A stretch of DNA of 23,806 bases, taken from assembly GCA_964347025.1 (NCBI GenBank), contig CAYFWU010000014.1, positions 1 through 23,806 of the forward strand, in the 5' to 3' direction. A model generated the notes under the pieces. It did no database searches. It saw only the letters and a list, made by a program, of their open reading frames with translations, and had not been told where the DNA came from. This document shows positions 7,830-16,124 of the stretch, in pieces. This DNA is from CS3-C152 sp964347025 (GTDB taxonomy: Archaea > Aenigmatarchaeota > Aenigmatarchaeia > QMZP01 > QMZT01). The number at the start of each line of letters is the position of its first letter. Positions within the stretch are counted from its first letter, which is position 1. Position numbers and translations under genes: made by a program.

Positions 7830-8894
7830 ATGAATCTGCTCATTCCGAAAATCCAGGAGATCGCGGAGAGGATTTCGAAAATTGAGGGAAAGAGGAAGAA
7901 GCTTGCTGAATTTCTCAAGAATGTGAAAAGCGATGTTAAGCTTTCGGAAAAGGTTGAAGCTCTCGACATCAACGATATGAGAATTTCCGCTGTTGATGGC
8001 GGTATCGTGAAGCGATCGCTACATGGGTTCGATTTCGTCCTGGCAAGGGGGGTTGGAGTCTGCTTCTGTTACAGGAAAGGACGGATACACAAGGTTGATT
8101 ACTACCCGAGCAAGATGCCCACGCCTGAACTCTCCGTTCTCGAGGCGTTGTCGGATCTGGACTGGGTGCACACGACCTCGATCGTGAGGCAGCGGATGGA
8201 AATAAAGACAGCGATTGGGTTGGTTGAGGAACTGAAACCGGATTTGCTCCTGTTGGACGGATCTATAATTCCTCACTATCAGGATCGTCCGGCGAGGACC
8301 TCAAAGGTTCATAAAGCTTATGAGGAAATGATCTCCCTTTACAAAAAACTATTCGAGACCTGTTCATCCCGAAACGTTCTGCTGGCAGGAGTTGTCGAGG
8401 ATTCGAGAGGGACGAAGTTCTGCGACATAGTGAATGAAAAGATCCTCTCGAAGATCTCGCATGCGAGCGTTCCCGAATTGAAGGGGATTCTTGAGAAAAC
8501 GAGAGACACGAATCTTCTCTACTGGATCCTTCATGAAGGCGAACGCACGGACGTTTTCCCCTATTCGGAAAAAGCGAAAGAACACCCTGTCATGAAGGAC
8601 TTCGAGGCTTACGCCAGCAGGATCCATTCCTTCTACATGAAGACCGCGAAGTTCGACCGGCCCATAAGGATAGATTTCCTGGGCGGAAAAGAACTCGCAG
8701 AAAAATTCGCCTCTGTCGTTCTCTCCATTTCCTCACATCATTCGGGCTACGGTCTGCCGAGCGTTCTGATCGAGGCTGATCAGGTAGCGAAACTCGCGGA
8801 GGATGATATAGATAATATATATGAACAGATCCTAACGCAGACGGGTTCGTTACCTAGCATCTTCAGGCTGAGAAGGGATATGCGGCCTTTTTAA
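7830..8894 (+). CDS. nurA: NurA-family 5'-3' nuclease
   Basis: The 354-residue protein shows the NurA signatures: catalytic-metal AVDGG with Asp56 after a coiled helical N terminus, LLLLDGSI with Asp143, GVVEDSRG near 205-212, and the C-terminal GLPSVLIEADQVAKL element, where family members have a conserved acidic/His position. NurA is a manganese-dependent exo/endonuclease that works with the HerA translocase, Mre11 and Rad50 in resecting double-strand breaks. No herA, mre11 or rad50 lies in this window, although these are often linked. The stop codon overlaps that of the convergent mutase-like gene (shared TTAA at 8891-8894). Confidence 0.87.
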   Translation: MNLLIPKIQEIAERISKIEGKRKKLAEFLKNVKSDVKLSEKVEALDINDMRISAVDGGIVKRSLHGFDFVLARGVGVCFCYRKGRIHKVDYYPSKMPTPELSVLEALSDLDWVHTTSIVRQRMEIKTAIGLVEELKPDLLLLDGSIIPHYQDRPARTSKVHKAYEEMISLYKKLFETCSSRNVLLAGVVEDSRGTKFCDIVNEKILSKISHASVPELKGILEKTRDTNLLYWILHEGERTDVFPYSEKAKEHPVMKDFEAYASRIHSFYMKTAKFDRPIRIDFLGGKELAEKFASVVLSISSHHSGYGLPSVLIEADQVAKLAEDDIDNIYEQILTQTGSLPSIFRLRRDMRPF

Positions 8895-10753
8895 TAGTTG
8901 CCTAAAATCATTTTCATTCTTTCGGAAGGCGGTATTGGTTTACCGTTTTCACCGTAAATATCAACAGACCCGTTGCGTATTTTAGTCTGCCAATTAACAG
9001 CGTAAGGAAATTCATCTCTGCGATATGCAAGCTGTGGTGCAGGGAGGAAGCCCTTTGCGAAGATATCGTACAGACCTTCAGCACTGTAAGGTTCTTCAAC
9101 CGAATTCTCTATAGTTCTTATTACCAGTCTGGCTGCGTCATCCAAATACCTGGCTCTTTTAGTAACGTCTCTGTTTCTGGACATGTCATCAACTTCTCCC
9201 TTTGCTCTGAGCTTCCTGTAGGAATTAAGAGCATGACGCGTAATCTTTATGCTTTCGTTTATTATTTCGGGTGTGGCCAGATCCAAACCTTCCGAATAAC
9301 TTACAACGTGAATTATGTCAGGACTTGTTATGTTATTTGGTTCTATATCATCCATCAAAGCAGTAACTCCTGCCAGCTGTATTTTTGCTTTTTCAGGGTT
9401 ATGAGAAAGGTAATCGAGACCGGCTCTTGTTTGGAGATAAACCCTGAAATTTGGATCTTCCAGTTCCCTGACCAATTTAAGAGTTGTTCTGGCTTTGGCT
9501 ATATCGTTAACACCCCAGGTATATTTTGGATCGTTCTGCATAACCTGGAGTACAAAATCTTTGATCCCCATTTTTTTTGCAGATTTGGCTGAAAGATAAG
9601 CGGAGGCTACGTAAGATATATCGTCAGATCCCCTGAAAGCGAAATGATGAGGTACGTTAGCCTCGACAGGTTTGTTTGTGGTCGATACGTATTCCATTGT
9701 CTCTAAATTCTCTGAAATATTGTCGATTAGAGGATTCGGACCTCTCCCATCAATTTGAGAAAACCACCAAAAAGGAAGGGCGTGCCATGCAATGTTAATC
9801 GTTTTTTCATACATCTCCGCAAGCTTTTTTCTGTTCTTCGTGCCGGCATATGTTCTTACTAACATTGGTCTTGATTCTTTCCATACGAGTTCATATTCTT
9901 CAGAAGAGTTTATGGGAACGCCGCCCCCATTTGGAAGGTTTTTCCACTCTTCACCGAACCTTTCCTGAGTGAGCTGTGATGTACCGATAGAAAGAACATC
10001 CAGAAATCCGTTTTCAGCGAGTTTTCGTGACCATTCTATAAACTGTTTAACAGCCTTTTCTCTTTTTGGATGGTAAGGGCCTGCGTGAGCCCTTATTACA
10101 GGATCCATTTCCTTTCTTCTACCGTCATGTATCCTGGCAACAAGCATGTCCTTTTTTGTTCCGAAATTTTTATATGACCTTTTATTGGGTTTGAGTGATT
10201 CATAATCCCCATTTTTTGTAACCTCTTTACCGAAATCGAGAAGCATGTCATCATAAGGGTGTTTGCCAACAAGATCCTCCGAGGCAGAGGCAGGATCAAT
10301 CCCAAGTTTGATCAGGGTTTCTGCCGGGCTTTCGTCTCCATAAAACACTTCGATTCCTCTATATTTGTTTTTTACCCAATTGCATGCTTCAGGCAAACCT
10401 GCGAAGTAAACGGATTCCAGCGGTCCTCCATACTCTTTTAGAAGGCGTCTTTCTTTTAATTGATACATCAATTTTCGGAAATTTCTGACGCCGTCATCAG
10501 CATCTAACCTGTAGCTGAAGCCCAAAGACTTTATACCATTTTCCCTGATCCACCTGCCTATCAGAGACGAGTTGTTTATCTCAGAAGGATTATCAAATGC
10601 CTTTCTAACCTTTTCATCAGCCAAAACAGTTTTATAGCCAGCATCTTGAAGAATTTCAGCTAATCTAGAAACTCCCAATGTGTGCGCATCGATGGACGTC
10701 ATTCCAAGTCCAATCGAATCAGAGGGTTTTATTTTATTTGTCAAATTGAACAC
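8891..10753 (-). CDS. Cobalamin-binding, mutase-like fusion protein (glutamate-mutase-like)
   Basis: The 620-residue product starts at GTG 10753; the next Met (residue 18) would break the first strand of the N-terminal domain. Residues 14-150 look like a B12-binding Rossmann domain: GLGMTSIDAHTLG holds the base-off DxHxxG signature (Asp22, His24, Gly27), followed by GFSYRLD and later Gly-rich turns. The SxL and GG parts of the motif are only approximate. After a linker, residues about 230-530 resemble the TIM-barrel subunit of methylaspartate (glutamate) mutase. There is no CxxxCxxC, so it is not a radical SAM protein. Its length is close to GlmS plus GlmE together. I infer an adenosylcobalamin-dependent rearrangement of an amino-acid-like substrate, product unknown. 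It lies 7 nt after the opine dehydrogenase gene, so they form one operon. Confidence 0.65.
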   Translation of the reverse strand: MFNLTNKIKPSDSIGLGMTSIDAHTLGVSRLAEILQDAGYKTVLADEKVRKAFDNPSEINNSSLIGRWIRENGIKSLGFSYRLDADDGVRNFRKLMYQLKERRLLKEYGGPLESVYFAGLPEACNWVKNKYRGIEVFYGDESPAETLIKLGIDPASASEDLVGKHPYDDMLLDFGKEVTKNGDYESLKPNKRSYKNFGTKKDMLVARIHDGRRKEMDPVIRAHAGPYHPKREKAVKQFIEWSRKLAENGFLDVLSIGTSQLTQERFGEEWKNLPNGGGVPINSSEEYELVWKESRPMLVRTYAGTKNRKKLAEMYEKTINIAWHALPFWWFSQIDGRGPNPLIDNISENLETMEYVSTTNKPVEANVPHHFAFRGSDDISYVASAYLSAKSAKKMGIKDFVLQVMQNDPKYTWGVNDIAKARTTLKLVRELEDPNFRVYLQTRAGLDYLSHNPEKAKIQLAGVTALMDDIEPNNITSPDIIHVVSYSEGLDLATPEIINESIKITRHALNSYRKLRAKGEVDDMSRNRDVTKRARYLDDAARLVIRTIENSVEEPYSAEGLYDIFAKGFLPAPQLAYRRDEFPYAVNWQTKIRNGSVDIYGENGKPIPPSERMKMILGNY

Positions 10754-10760
10754 CCAAAAA

Positions 10761-11924
10761 TTATGATCCTATAAGTGGATAATTATCCATTCCAAAAGGG
10801 TAATAATTTTCTTGAGTTATTTTGAAAATTTTGGGCCATATAATTCTTTGAATGTCTTCCTTGAGATTGTCCCTTGACAGACCCAAGGTTTCAGGTATCC
10901 TTCCTTCTACCCTGAAGTTCCTCTGGAGAATTTCGCTCCCTTCTTTTATCAGAAAATCTGTGACAGGGGTTTCTACGCCAAGGCATTTACCGAACTCCGA
11001 GATAGGGACAAGACCAGTCGGTATGTCCTCCCAGAGATACCTGTGATCAAGGGTTCCAGGATCTTTTATGCCCTGATAAACAGGATTTTCCCTCATCATC
11101 TTTCCCGTTTCTGAAAGGGGTATAGAATATCTCGAATTCAGCCACTCTTTCACGGACAGAGGCCTGCTGTCCAGTTTCCTGGAAACTTCCATGAATTCTT
11201 TATCGACAAGGTCTATGTATTCAGCCACTTCGTCGGTTACACCTTCCACATAATAATCAAATCCCTGGCCACCGTAAATCTTATCTTTATTGAGTATTGT
11301 TATGGTAGGGTGGAATATTGCCCCTATATTACCGAGACTTGTCTCAAGAAAGGTTTCGGCAGGAACGAATTGGGGATAAACTTTATTTATTTTTGAGGTT
11401 ATCTTCTTGGTGTCCTTTGCTCTCAAGGCAGCGGTTGAAACTTCGTTCTTTACACCTTTAATTGTCGCTACCCCTGGCTTCATGACCCTTGAAGCGTAAA
11501 TTAGTGTATTGGCTTCTCCAACCACGGGTTTGCCTTTACACCCGTTTTTCCTTAGGGTGTAATCTACCTCCAGAGCACCGCAGGTTCTTCCAGGGTTTAG
11601 AAGTATTATCTGATTGTCCCTGAGGTAGGGAGACATTTTCTGGGCAATACCTTTGTGTGCATCGGCTGTGGTAACCACCATTATAACGTCTCTTCCTTCA
11701 AGAGCCCTTTTCATGTCAGTCCCGACATAAGAAAGCTTTCCTCTTCCTTTCAGACAGCCATCCAGGTCTATAAAACCGGTATTCATAACGTGATCTATTC
11801 TCTTCTCTGATCTGTTGTAGAGAGAAACGTCATAACCTTTGGAAGCAAGATAGGCTGCTATGGCCTGTCCTCCACAACCGCCTCCTACTACTGCATACTT
11901 AGGACTATTTGTTATTTTTTTCAT
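10761..11924 (-). CDS. Opine (octopine/nopaline) dehydrogenase family protein
   Basis: The 387-residue protein has an N-terminal Rossmann fold with the dinucleotide motif VVGGGCGGQAIAAYLASKGY (about 12-31), then a helical C-terminal domain of the octopine dehydrogenase type. GNIGAIFHPTITILN (about 198-212) carries the His-Pro that supplies the catalytic His in the family. Family members reversibly and NAD(P)H-dependently condense an amino acid amine with a 2-oxo acid to give N-carboxyalkyl amino acids. It is the first gene of a two-gene operon with the B12 mutase-like gene and is divergent from a tandem Lrp regulator. These neighbours suggest amino-acid or opine metabolism. The substrate cannot be told from sequence, and some family members are biosynthetic metallophore enzymes. 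Confidence 0.8.
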   Translation of the reverse strand: MKKITNSPKYAVVGGGCGGQAIAAYLASKGYDVSLYNRSEKRIDHVMNTGFIDLDGCLKGRGKLSYVGTDMKRALEGRDVIMVVTTADAHKGIAQKMSPYLRDNQIILLNPGRTCGALEVDYTLRKNGCKGKPVVGEANTLIYASRVMKPGVATIKGVKNEVSTAALRAKDTKKITSKINKVYPQFVPAETFLETSLGNIGAIFHPTITILNKDKIYGGQGFDYYVEGVTDEVAEYIDLVDKEFMEVSRKLDSRPLSVKEWLNSRYSIPLSETGKMMRENPVYQGIKDPGTLDHRYLWEDIPTGLVPISEFGKCLGVETPVTDFLIKEGSEILQRNFRVEGRIPETLGLSRDNLKEDIQRIIWPKIFKITQENYYPFGMDNYPLIGS

Positions 11925-11970
11925 GTAAAGTTATTGTTTACCGTATTTTTGAACATTAAAGAAGAATTTT

Positions 11971-12006
11971 TTGTAAAAAGATAAATATTTATATAATTAA
12001 TTACAA
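11971..12006. promoter_or_regulatory. Candidate Lrp operator and promoter between lrp1 and opine dehydrogenase genes
   Basis: TTGTAA (11971-11976) and TTACAA (12001-12006) form an inverted repeat with half-site centres 30 bp apart, about three helical turns. They flank an AT-rich core that includes TTTATATAA (11988-11996), a TATA box 22-30 nt before the lrp1 ATG. Binding of a multimeric Lrp-type protein to both halves would cover the core promoter. The base composition is so AT-rich that chance is a real alternative. The rest of the 93-bp intergenic region holds the leader of the dehydrogenase gene. Confidence 0.4.
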
Positions 12007-12017
12007 TAATACAAAAT

Positions 12018-13001
12018 ATGGCAAAAAACAGAGGTTTAACCAATACAGAAAGGCTCGTACTAGGGAGGTTAGAAGTGAACGCGCGGACGCCTCTCTCAAG
12101 GATAGGTAATAGTATTCGTAAGAGCCAGCAAATCGTTAGTTATACCGTTAACTCCCTGATAGAGAAGGAGATAATACGAGGCTTTTACACGGTCATAGAT
12201 TACTCTAAAATGGACATGCTGAACTTCCACGTACACTTCAGAGCAAAATATTTAGGAGACGAGAATTTCAACGAACTTATCGATTATCTGGTATCGGAAA
12301 AACATACATCGTGGGTCGCGACAAGGGGAGGTGGGTATGATGTTGTCTGTAGTTTTCTCACCCCAAACCCCTCGAAATTCAACAAAATATGGAAAGGTGT
12401 AATAGAGAAGTTCCCCCAGAGGATACAGAAATACATTATTCTTACAACCATCGTTAATATCGACTACGGAAGGAAATATCTCTCTGAGGAAAATCCCAAG
12501 ATACCCGTTAAGACGTACGGAGGGGACAAAGAACCGGTTGATGTAGATAAAAAAGATATAGAGATCCTTAAGGAAATATCCGAAAAGGCGAGGGTGAGTT
12601 CTGTGGAGCTGGGAAGAGAATTGTCTCTAACGCCTAAAACCGTTGCTGAAAGGATAAGGAAATTGCGTAAGCAGGAGATTATACTTGGATTCAGGCCTTC
12701 GGTCCTGGCGAGAAACATGGGATACATATCGTCTTTATTTCTCATAAAATATCACAACATTTCACTGGGGGGAGACGAGTTTGCAACTTACCTCAAGAAT
12801 CATCCCAACATAGTGAGGGCTGTGAAAACAATCGGTGAGTGGGACATAGAAATACAGGTGGAGGTTGAGAACGTTAGCGAACTGAGAAATGTGGAGATGG
12901 AGATTAGAGAGAAGTTCTCCTCGCTCATAAAGGAGATAGCAAACGTTCCTCTTTACAGGACCTACAAGAAAACGTTCTTCCCTGGATTTCTTGTTGGTTA
13001 A
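12018..13001 (+). CDS. Tandem Lrp/AsnC-family transcription regulator (copy 1)
   Basis: The 327-residue protein has two Lrp-like modules in tandem, about twice the normal Lrp length (~150). HTH 1 is at about 8-58 (TNTERLVLGRLEVNARTPLS ... VSYTVNSLIEKEII), and effector-type alpha/beta domain 1 at about 68-150. HTH 2 is at about 172-228 (VDKKDIEILKEISEKARVSS ... TPKTVAERIRKLRKQEII), with domain 2 at about 235-315. It is divergent from the opine-dehydrogenase/B12 operon, the classical arrangement for a local regulator that also controls itself. The likely ligand class is an amino acid or a related compound. The TATA box 22-30 nt before the ATG implies a leaderless mRNA. Confidence 0.85.
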   Translation: MAKNRGLTNTERLVLGRLEVNARTPLSRIGNSIRKSQQIVSYTVNSLIEKEIIRGFYTVIDYSKMDMLNFHVHFRAKYLGDENFNELIDYLVSEKHTSWVATRGGGYDVVCSFLTPNPSKFNKIWKGVIEKFPQRIQKYIILTTIVNIDYGRKYLSEENPKIPVKTYGGDKEPVDVDKKDIEILKEISEKARVSSVELGRELSLTPKTVAERIRKLRKQEIILGFRPSVLARNMGYISSLFLIKYHNISLGGDEFATYLKNHPNIVRAVKTIGEWDIEIQVEVENVSELRNVEMEIREKFSSLIKEIANVPLYRTYKKTFFPGFLVG

Positions 13002-13010
13002 ATATTTAAT
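13000..13010 (+). promoter_or_regulatory. TATA box candidate for the HAD/nitroreductase pair
   Basis: AAATATTTAAT begins inside the lrp1 stop codon and lies 22-32 nt before the ATG at 13032. No GGTG-type ribosome site precedes that ATG. Both points fit an independent leaderless transcript rather than read-through from lrp1. Confidence 0.45.
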
Positions 13011-13031
13011 ACAGCATTCCAAATTCTGAAC

Positions 13032-13697
13032 ATGATAAAAGCGATCCTTTTCGATCTCGACAATACCCTGATAGACTTCATGCTAATGAAGAGGAAGTCC
13101 TGCGAGGCAGCTATGGATGCAATGATAAACTCCGGTCTGAAAATAAGCAAAAACAAAGGGATGAAGATTCTTTACGACCTCTACGGGGAGAAGGGTATTG
13201 AGTACAAGAATATCTTCCAGGAATTCCTCAGGAAAACCATCCGGAGGATTGATTACAAGATTCTAGCAAGGGGAGTGGTTGCTTACAGGAAGGCTCAGGT
13301 TGCGTACGTAAAGCCCTATCCAGGAACCGTGAAAACCTTGGTCAGGCTCAAGGAGAAAGGATTGAAACTCGGAATCGTTTCCGATGCCCCGTCTTTCAAG
13401 GGATGGGTCAGGCTGGTAGAAATGGGCATAGAGGATCTCTTTGACGTGGTTGTTACCCTTGAGGATACGGGTAAGGAGAAGCCTTCCAGGATTCCCTTCA
13501 TGGAGGCTGTTAAAAAACTGGGCATTAAACCAGAGAACATTCTCTTCGTTGGTGACAGACCCGGAAGGGACATAAAGGGTGCGAAGGCAACTGGAATGCG
13601 AACGGTCTTCGCGAAATACGGAGATCTGGAAGGAATTAAAAAATCAGGAGCAGATTACGAGATAGAGAAGATCACGGATCTGCTTAAAATAGTGTGA
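13032..13697 (+). CDS. HAD-superfamily hydrolase
   Basis: The 221-residue protein has all four HAD motifs: I, FDLDNT (7-12; Asp nucleophile and acid/base Asp); II, IVSDA; III, the Lys in KEKPSR; IV, FVGDRPGRD. A helical cap domain is inserted after motif I (about 15-95). It resembles the archaeal TIGR02253-like subgroup of small phosphatases. The substrate is unknown, probably a phosphorylated metabolite in the cytosol. The nitroreductase ATG follows 4 nt after the stop, so the two are co-transcribed. Confidence 0.88.
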   Translation: MIKAILFDLDNTLIDFMLMKRKSCEAAMDAMINSGLKISKNKGMKILYDLYGEKGIEYKNIFQEFLRKTIRRIDYKILARGVVAYRKAQVAYVKPYPGTVKTLVRLKEKGLKLGIVSDAPSFKGWVRLVEMGIEDLFDVVVTLEDTGKEKPSRIPFMEAVKKLGIKPENILFVGDRPGRDIKGAKATGMRTVFAKYGDLEGIKKSGADYEIEKITDLLKIV

Positions 13698-13701
13698 TAT
13701 C

Positions 13702-14220
13702 ATGGAATTGGAAGAAGCCATTCGAAATCGTCGGAGCATTCGTTCTTACAAGGATAGATCGGTTGAGGATGAAAAGATAGAGAAGATCTTGGATGCCGCT
13801 CACTGGGCGCCCTCAGCTGGAAACCTCCAATCAGTGGAATACATTGTTGTTAAAGACAGGGAAACAAAGGAGAAACTATCTTCCGTTAGCTTTGGTCAGG
13901 CGCAGCCTAAGAAAGCTCCGGTTAACATCGTGGTGTGCGTTAACTTCCCGAAGATCTCGCACTACGGAGAAAGGGGAGTGGGGCTGTATTCCATCCAAGA
14001 GAGCGGGGCATGCATACAGAACCTTATGCTAATGGCGCATTCGCTGGGGCTTGGGACGTGCTGGATCGGGGCGTTTGATGAAGAGAGGGCGAAGGAAATA
14101 CTTGAGGTCCCGGAGAACGTAAGGGTCGTGGGAATCATAACTGTCGGATATCCTGATGAGAGCCCGAAATCGAGCAGAAGGGATTTGAAAGATATTGTTT
14201 TTCAGGAAAGGTACAAATAG
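13702..14220 (+). CDS. Nitroreductase-family flavoprotein
   Basis: The 172-residue protein is of the compact single-domain type. It has the FMN-phosphate motif RRSIRSY (9-15), WAPSAGNLQS (about 36-45), an FMN-contacting Ile-Gln-Glu-Ser-Gly-Ala stretch (about 97-103) and LGLGTCWIGAFDE (about 115-127). It is presumably a homodimer with FMN at the interface, reducing a nitro, quinone or enone compound with NAD(P)H. The physiological substrate is not evident. It follows the HAD gene in one transcript and converges on the PEPCK gene, with 2 nt between the stop codons. Confidence 0.9.
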   Translation: MELEEAIRNRRSIRSYKDRSVEDEKIEKILDAAHWAPSAGNLQSVEYIVVKDRETKEKLSSVSFGQAQPKKAPVNIVVCVNFPKISHYGERGVGLYSIQESGACIQNLMLMAHSLGLGTCWIGAFDEERAKEILEVPENVRVVGIITVGYPDESPKSSRRDLKDIVFQERYK

Positions 14221-14222
14221 GT

Positions 14223-16091
14223 TCATAAGAATTTGTCCGGTGGGATGTATTCACCGAATTTCTTTCGTGCGTCCTCCAGTCGTTTCCTCTGATCTTCCAA
14301 AACCTTGAATACGATCGCAGGAGTGTCGTGAACCTTGGTCTTGTAGATGTTGGTTATCCTTTCTATTTTTTCTAGGTTTTCCGGAATCCTGATCTTGAAC
14401 TGTTCTGCATATTCCTCCCTGCTGTAGTTCTTTTTGAGGACCTGTTTGAAGAGCTTCCCGAGGTCCTCGTACCTGGGTATTAAACCTGTGGGTGTGCGGA
14501 TCGCGTCAGCTTCTCCGTGCGAGCGAAGTTCCATCCATTTGAGCCATACATGTTTGTCTGTTTTCTCGTTCAGGAATTCGTCTTTATCGTTCTTGAGGAA
14601 ATAATTAACCGCGAATATTTTAGGAGGGTTTTTCACCTCCTTTACAAAGTCAAGATGGTGCTGTATGTATTTCCCAACAGGGATGGAAAGGAAATCAAGG
14701 TTAGCCATCGGATTGTATTTGCGGACACCTCTCTCACCAAGGGTCGCTGCCGTGGTTTCTGATTCCAGGGAAGCCCCAACCGTTATAACCCCGTGTTCCC
14801 AATCAAAGGATTCCTTCACCGGGATCCATGTATCAGAATCCCTGCCTCCGTATATTATCCCTCCGACTCGAACACCCCTGGGATTGTTGAGTTCTGGGTC
14901 GAGGTTTTCAAGGAGTTTGAGATCGAGCGTAAATCTCGCATTCGGGTGTGAGGGAGGGATTTCGTTCCCTTCCTTGTCCTTCTTTCCATTTACCCATTCA
15001 CCTGAGTGATTCCTCCCCTTAGAAGGAACCTCACCGTCCTTTCCTATCCAGTGGACGTTTCCGTCCTCTGTTATCAGAACATTGGAAAATATGATCTCTC
15101 CCGGATTGTGAATGACCTTCCATATTATAGGATCATCTCTCGGGTTCACACCCATTATTATTCCGAATATCCCCTTTTCCACGTTTACCCCGTGTATCTC
15201 CCCGTTCATCTTTCTTAGATAGGATATGTCGTCTCCAACGATGGTTTCTCCGGGAACCATGGATGTCGATGTCTTTCCGCAGAGTGAGGGGAATGCTCCC
15301 GTGAAGTATGTGACCCTTTCATTAGGGCCGTGTACGCCCATGAGGAGCATGTGTTCTGTCAGCCATCCCTCTAGCGAAGCTCGGTTTATCGCAAGCCTCA
15401 TCGCGAGTTTCTTAAGTCCTATCGTGTTGCCTCCGTACTGCGTGTTAACGCTGTAAACTATCTCGTTCTCCATGTCGATGTATACCCTTCTCTTGTCTAT
15501 GTTCTTGCTCGTGTTTTTTTCATCGAGCTCTCCCTCGCTGTGCACGAATTTGAAGAAGCGTTTGCCCGATCTCTTGAATTCTTCATACCCTTTTCTGTAT
15601 AGAAGGGATTCGCTGTGGGCGACATAGGAAGAATCCGTGAGCTGGACGGAAGGGATTGAAAATTCCGAATTGGTCGGTCCCAAACAGAAGAATAGTATAT
15701 ACAAGGTATGACCCTTCATGGTGTTTTTAATTATTTCATTTATCTCCTTCAAACCTTCCTCCCTGTCCATCGAACGTATGTGCGGACCAAGATCCTTTCC
15801 CCTGGGCACGAGAAATTTTGTTCGTTCCTTGTCCCTTGCCTGGTCGAAGTAACCATCGAAGTGGATGGTATGGCCCTTCAAAGAGAGTCTCTCCTCTTCA
15901 CCGTTTTTGATTGCTTCCTGACGGATGAAATCTATGTCTTCATCAGAATCCGTGCAAACGAAGACCTTTGAAGGATTGCAGAGCTCTATGAAAACAGAGA
16001 TGAATTTGTGGAGTTCTGGGTTTTTTATTTCAAGAAGTTTTCTGTAGTTTTCCTCATCCAGCTTTGTTTTAAGTATTTCGGTTTCCTCCAT
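14223..16091 (-). CDS. pckG: Phosphoenolpyruvate carboxykinase (GTP)
   Basis: The 622-residue enzyme interconverts oxaloacetate + GTP with phosphoenolpyruvate + CO2 + GDP. The nucleotide P-loop is FPSLCGKTSTS (CGKTS at 271-275, including the family's reactive Cys). The metal-binding kinase-2 motif is VGDDIS (GDD 286-288). GPTNSEFSIPSVQLTDSSYVAHSE (138-161) and GGIIYGGRDSDTWIPV lie in the expected order. The length and motifs fit the GTP class rather than the shorter ATP class, and the CGKTSTS wording is like archaeal members. GTGATC just before the ATG is a ribosome site and AAATTATAATT upstream a likely TATA element. It links the TCA intermediates to gluconeogenesis and to the transketolase genes nearby. 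Confidence 0.95.
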   Translation of the reverse strand: MEETEILKTKLDEENYRKLLEIKNPELHKFISVFIELCNPSKVFVCTDSDEDIDFIRQEAIKNGEEERLSLKGHTIHFDGYFDQARDKERTKFLVPRGKDLGPHIRSMDREEGLKEINEIIKNTMKGHTLYILFFCLGPTNSEFSIPSVQLTDSSYVAHSESLLYRKGYEEFKRSGKRFFKFVHSEGELDEKNTSKNIDKRRVYIDMENEIVYSVNTQYGGNTIGLKKLAMRLAINRASLEGWLTEHMLLMGVHGPNERVTYFTGAFPSLCGKTSTSMVPGETIVGDDISYLRKMNGEIHGVNVEKGIFGIIMGVNPRDDPIIWKVIHNPGEIIFSNVLITEDGNVHWIGKDGEVPSKGRNHSGEWVNGKKDKEGNEIPPSHPNARFTLDLKLLENLDPELNNPRGVRVGGIIYGGRDSDTWIPVKESFDWEHGVITVGASLESETTAATLGERGVRKYNPMANLDFLSIPVGKYIQHHLDFVKEVKNPPKIFAVNYFLKNDKDEFLNEKTDKHVWLKWMELRSHGEADAIRTPTGLIPRYEDLGKLFKQVLKKNYSREEYAEQFKIRIPENLEKIERITNIYKTKVHDTPAIVFKVLEDQRKRLEDARKKFGEYIPPDKFL

Positions 16092-16124
16092 CCGATCACA
16101 ATTATAATTTGGTTCCTGTTTTAA

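Noticed and set aside
7778..7972. N-terminal extension of the propeller protein frame
   Set aside because: It overlaps the nurA start on the other strand, shows no propeller repeats, and the TATA-like box favours ATG 7777.
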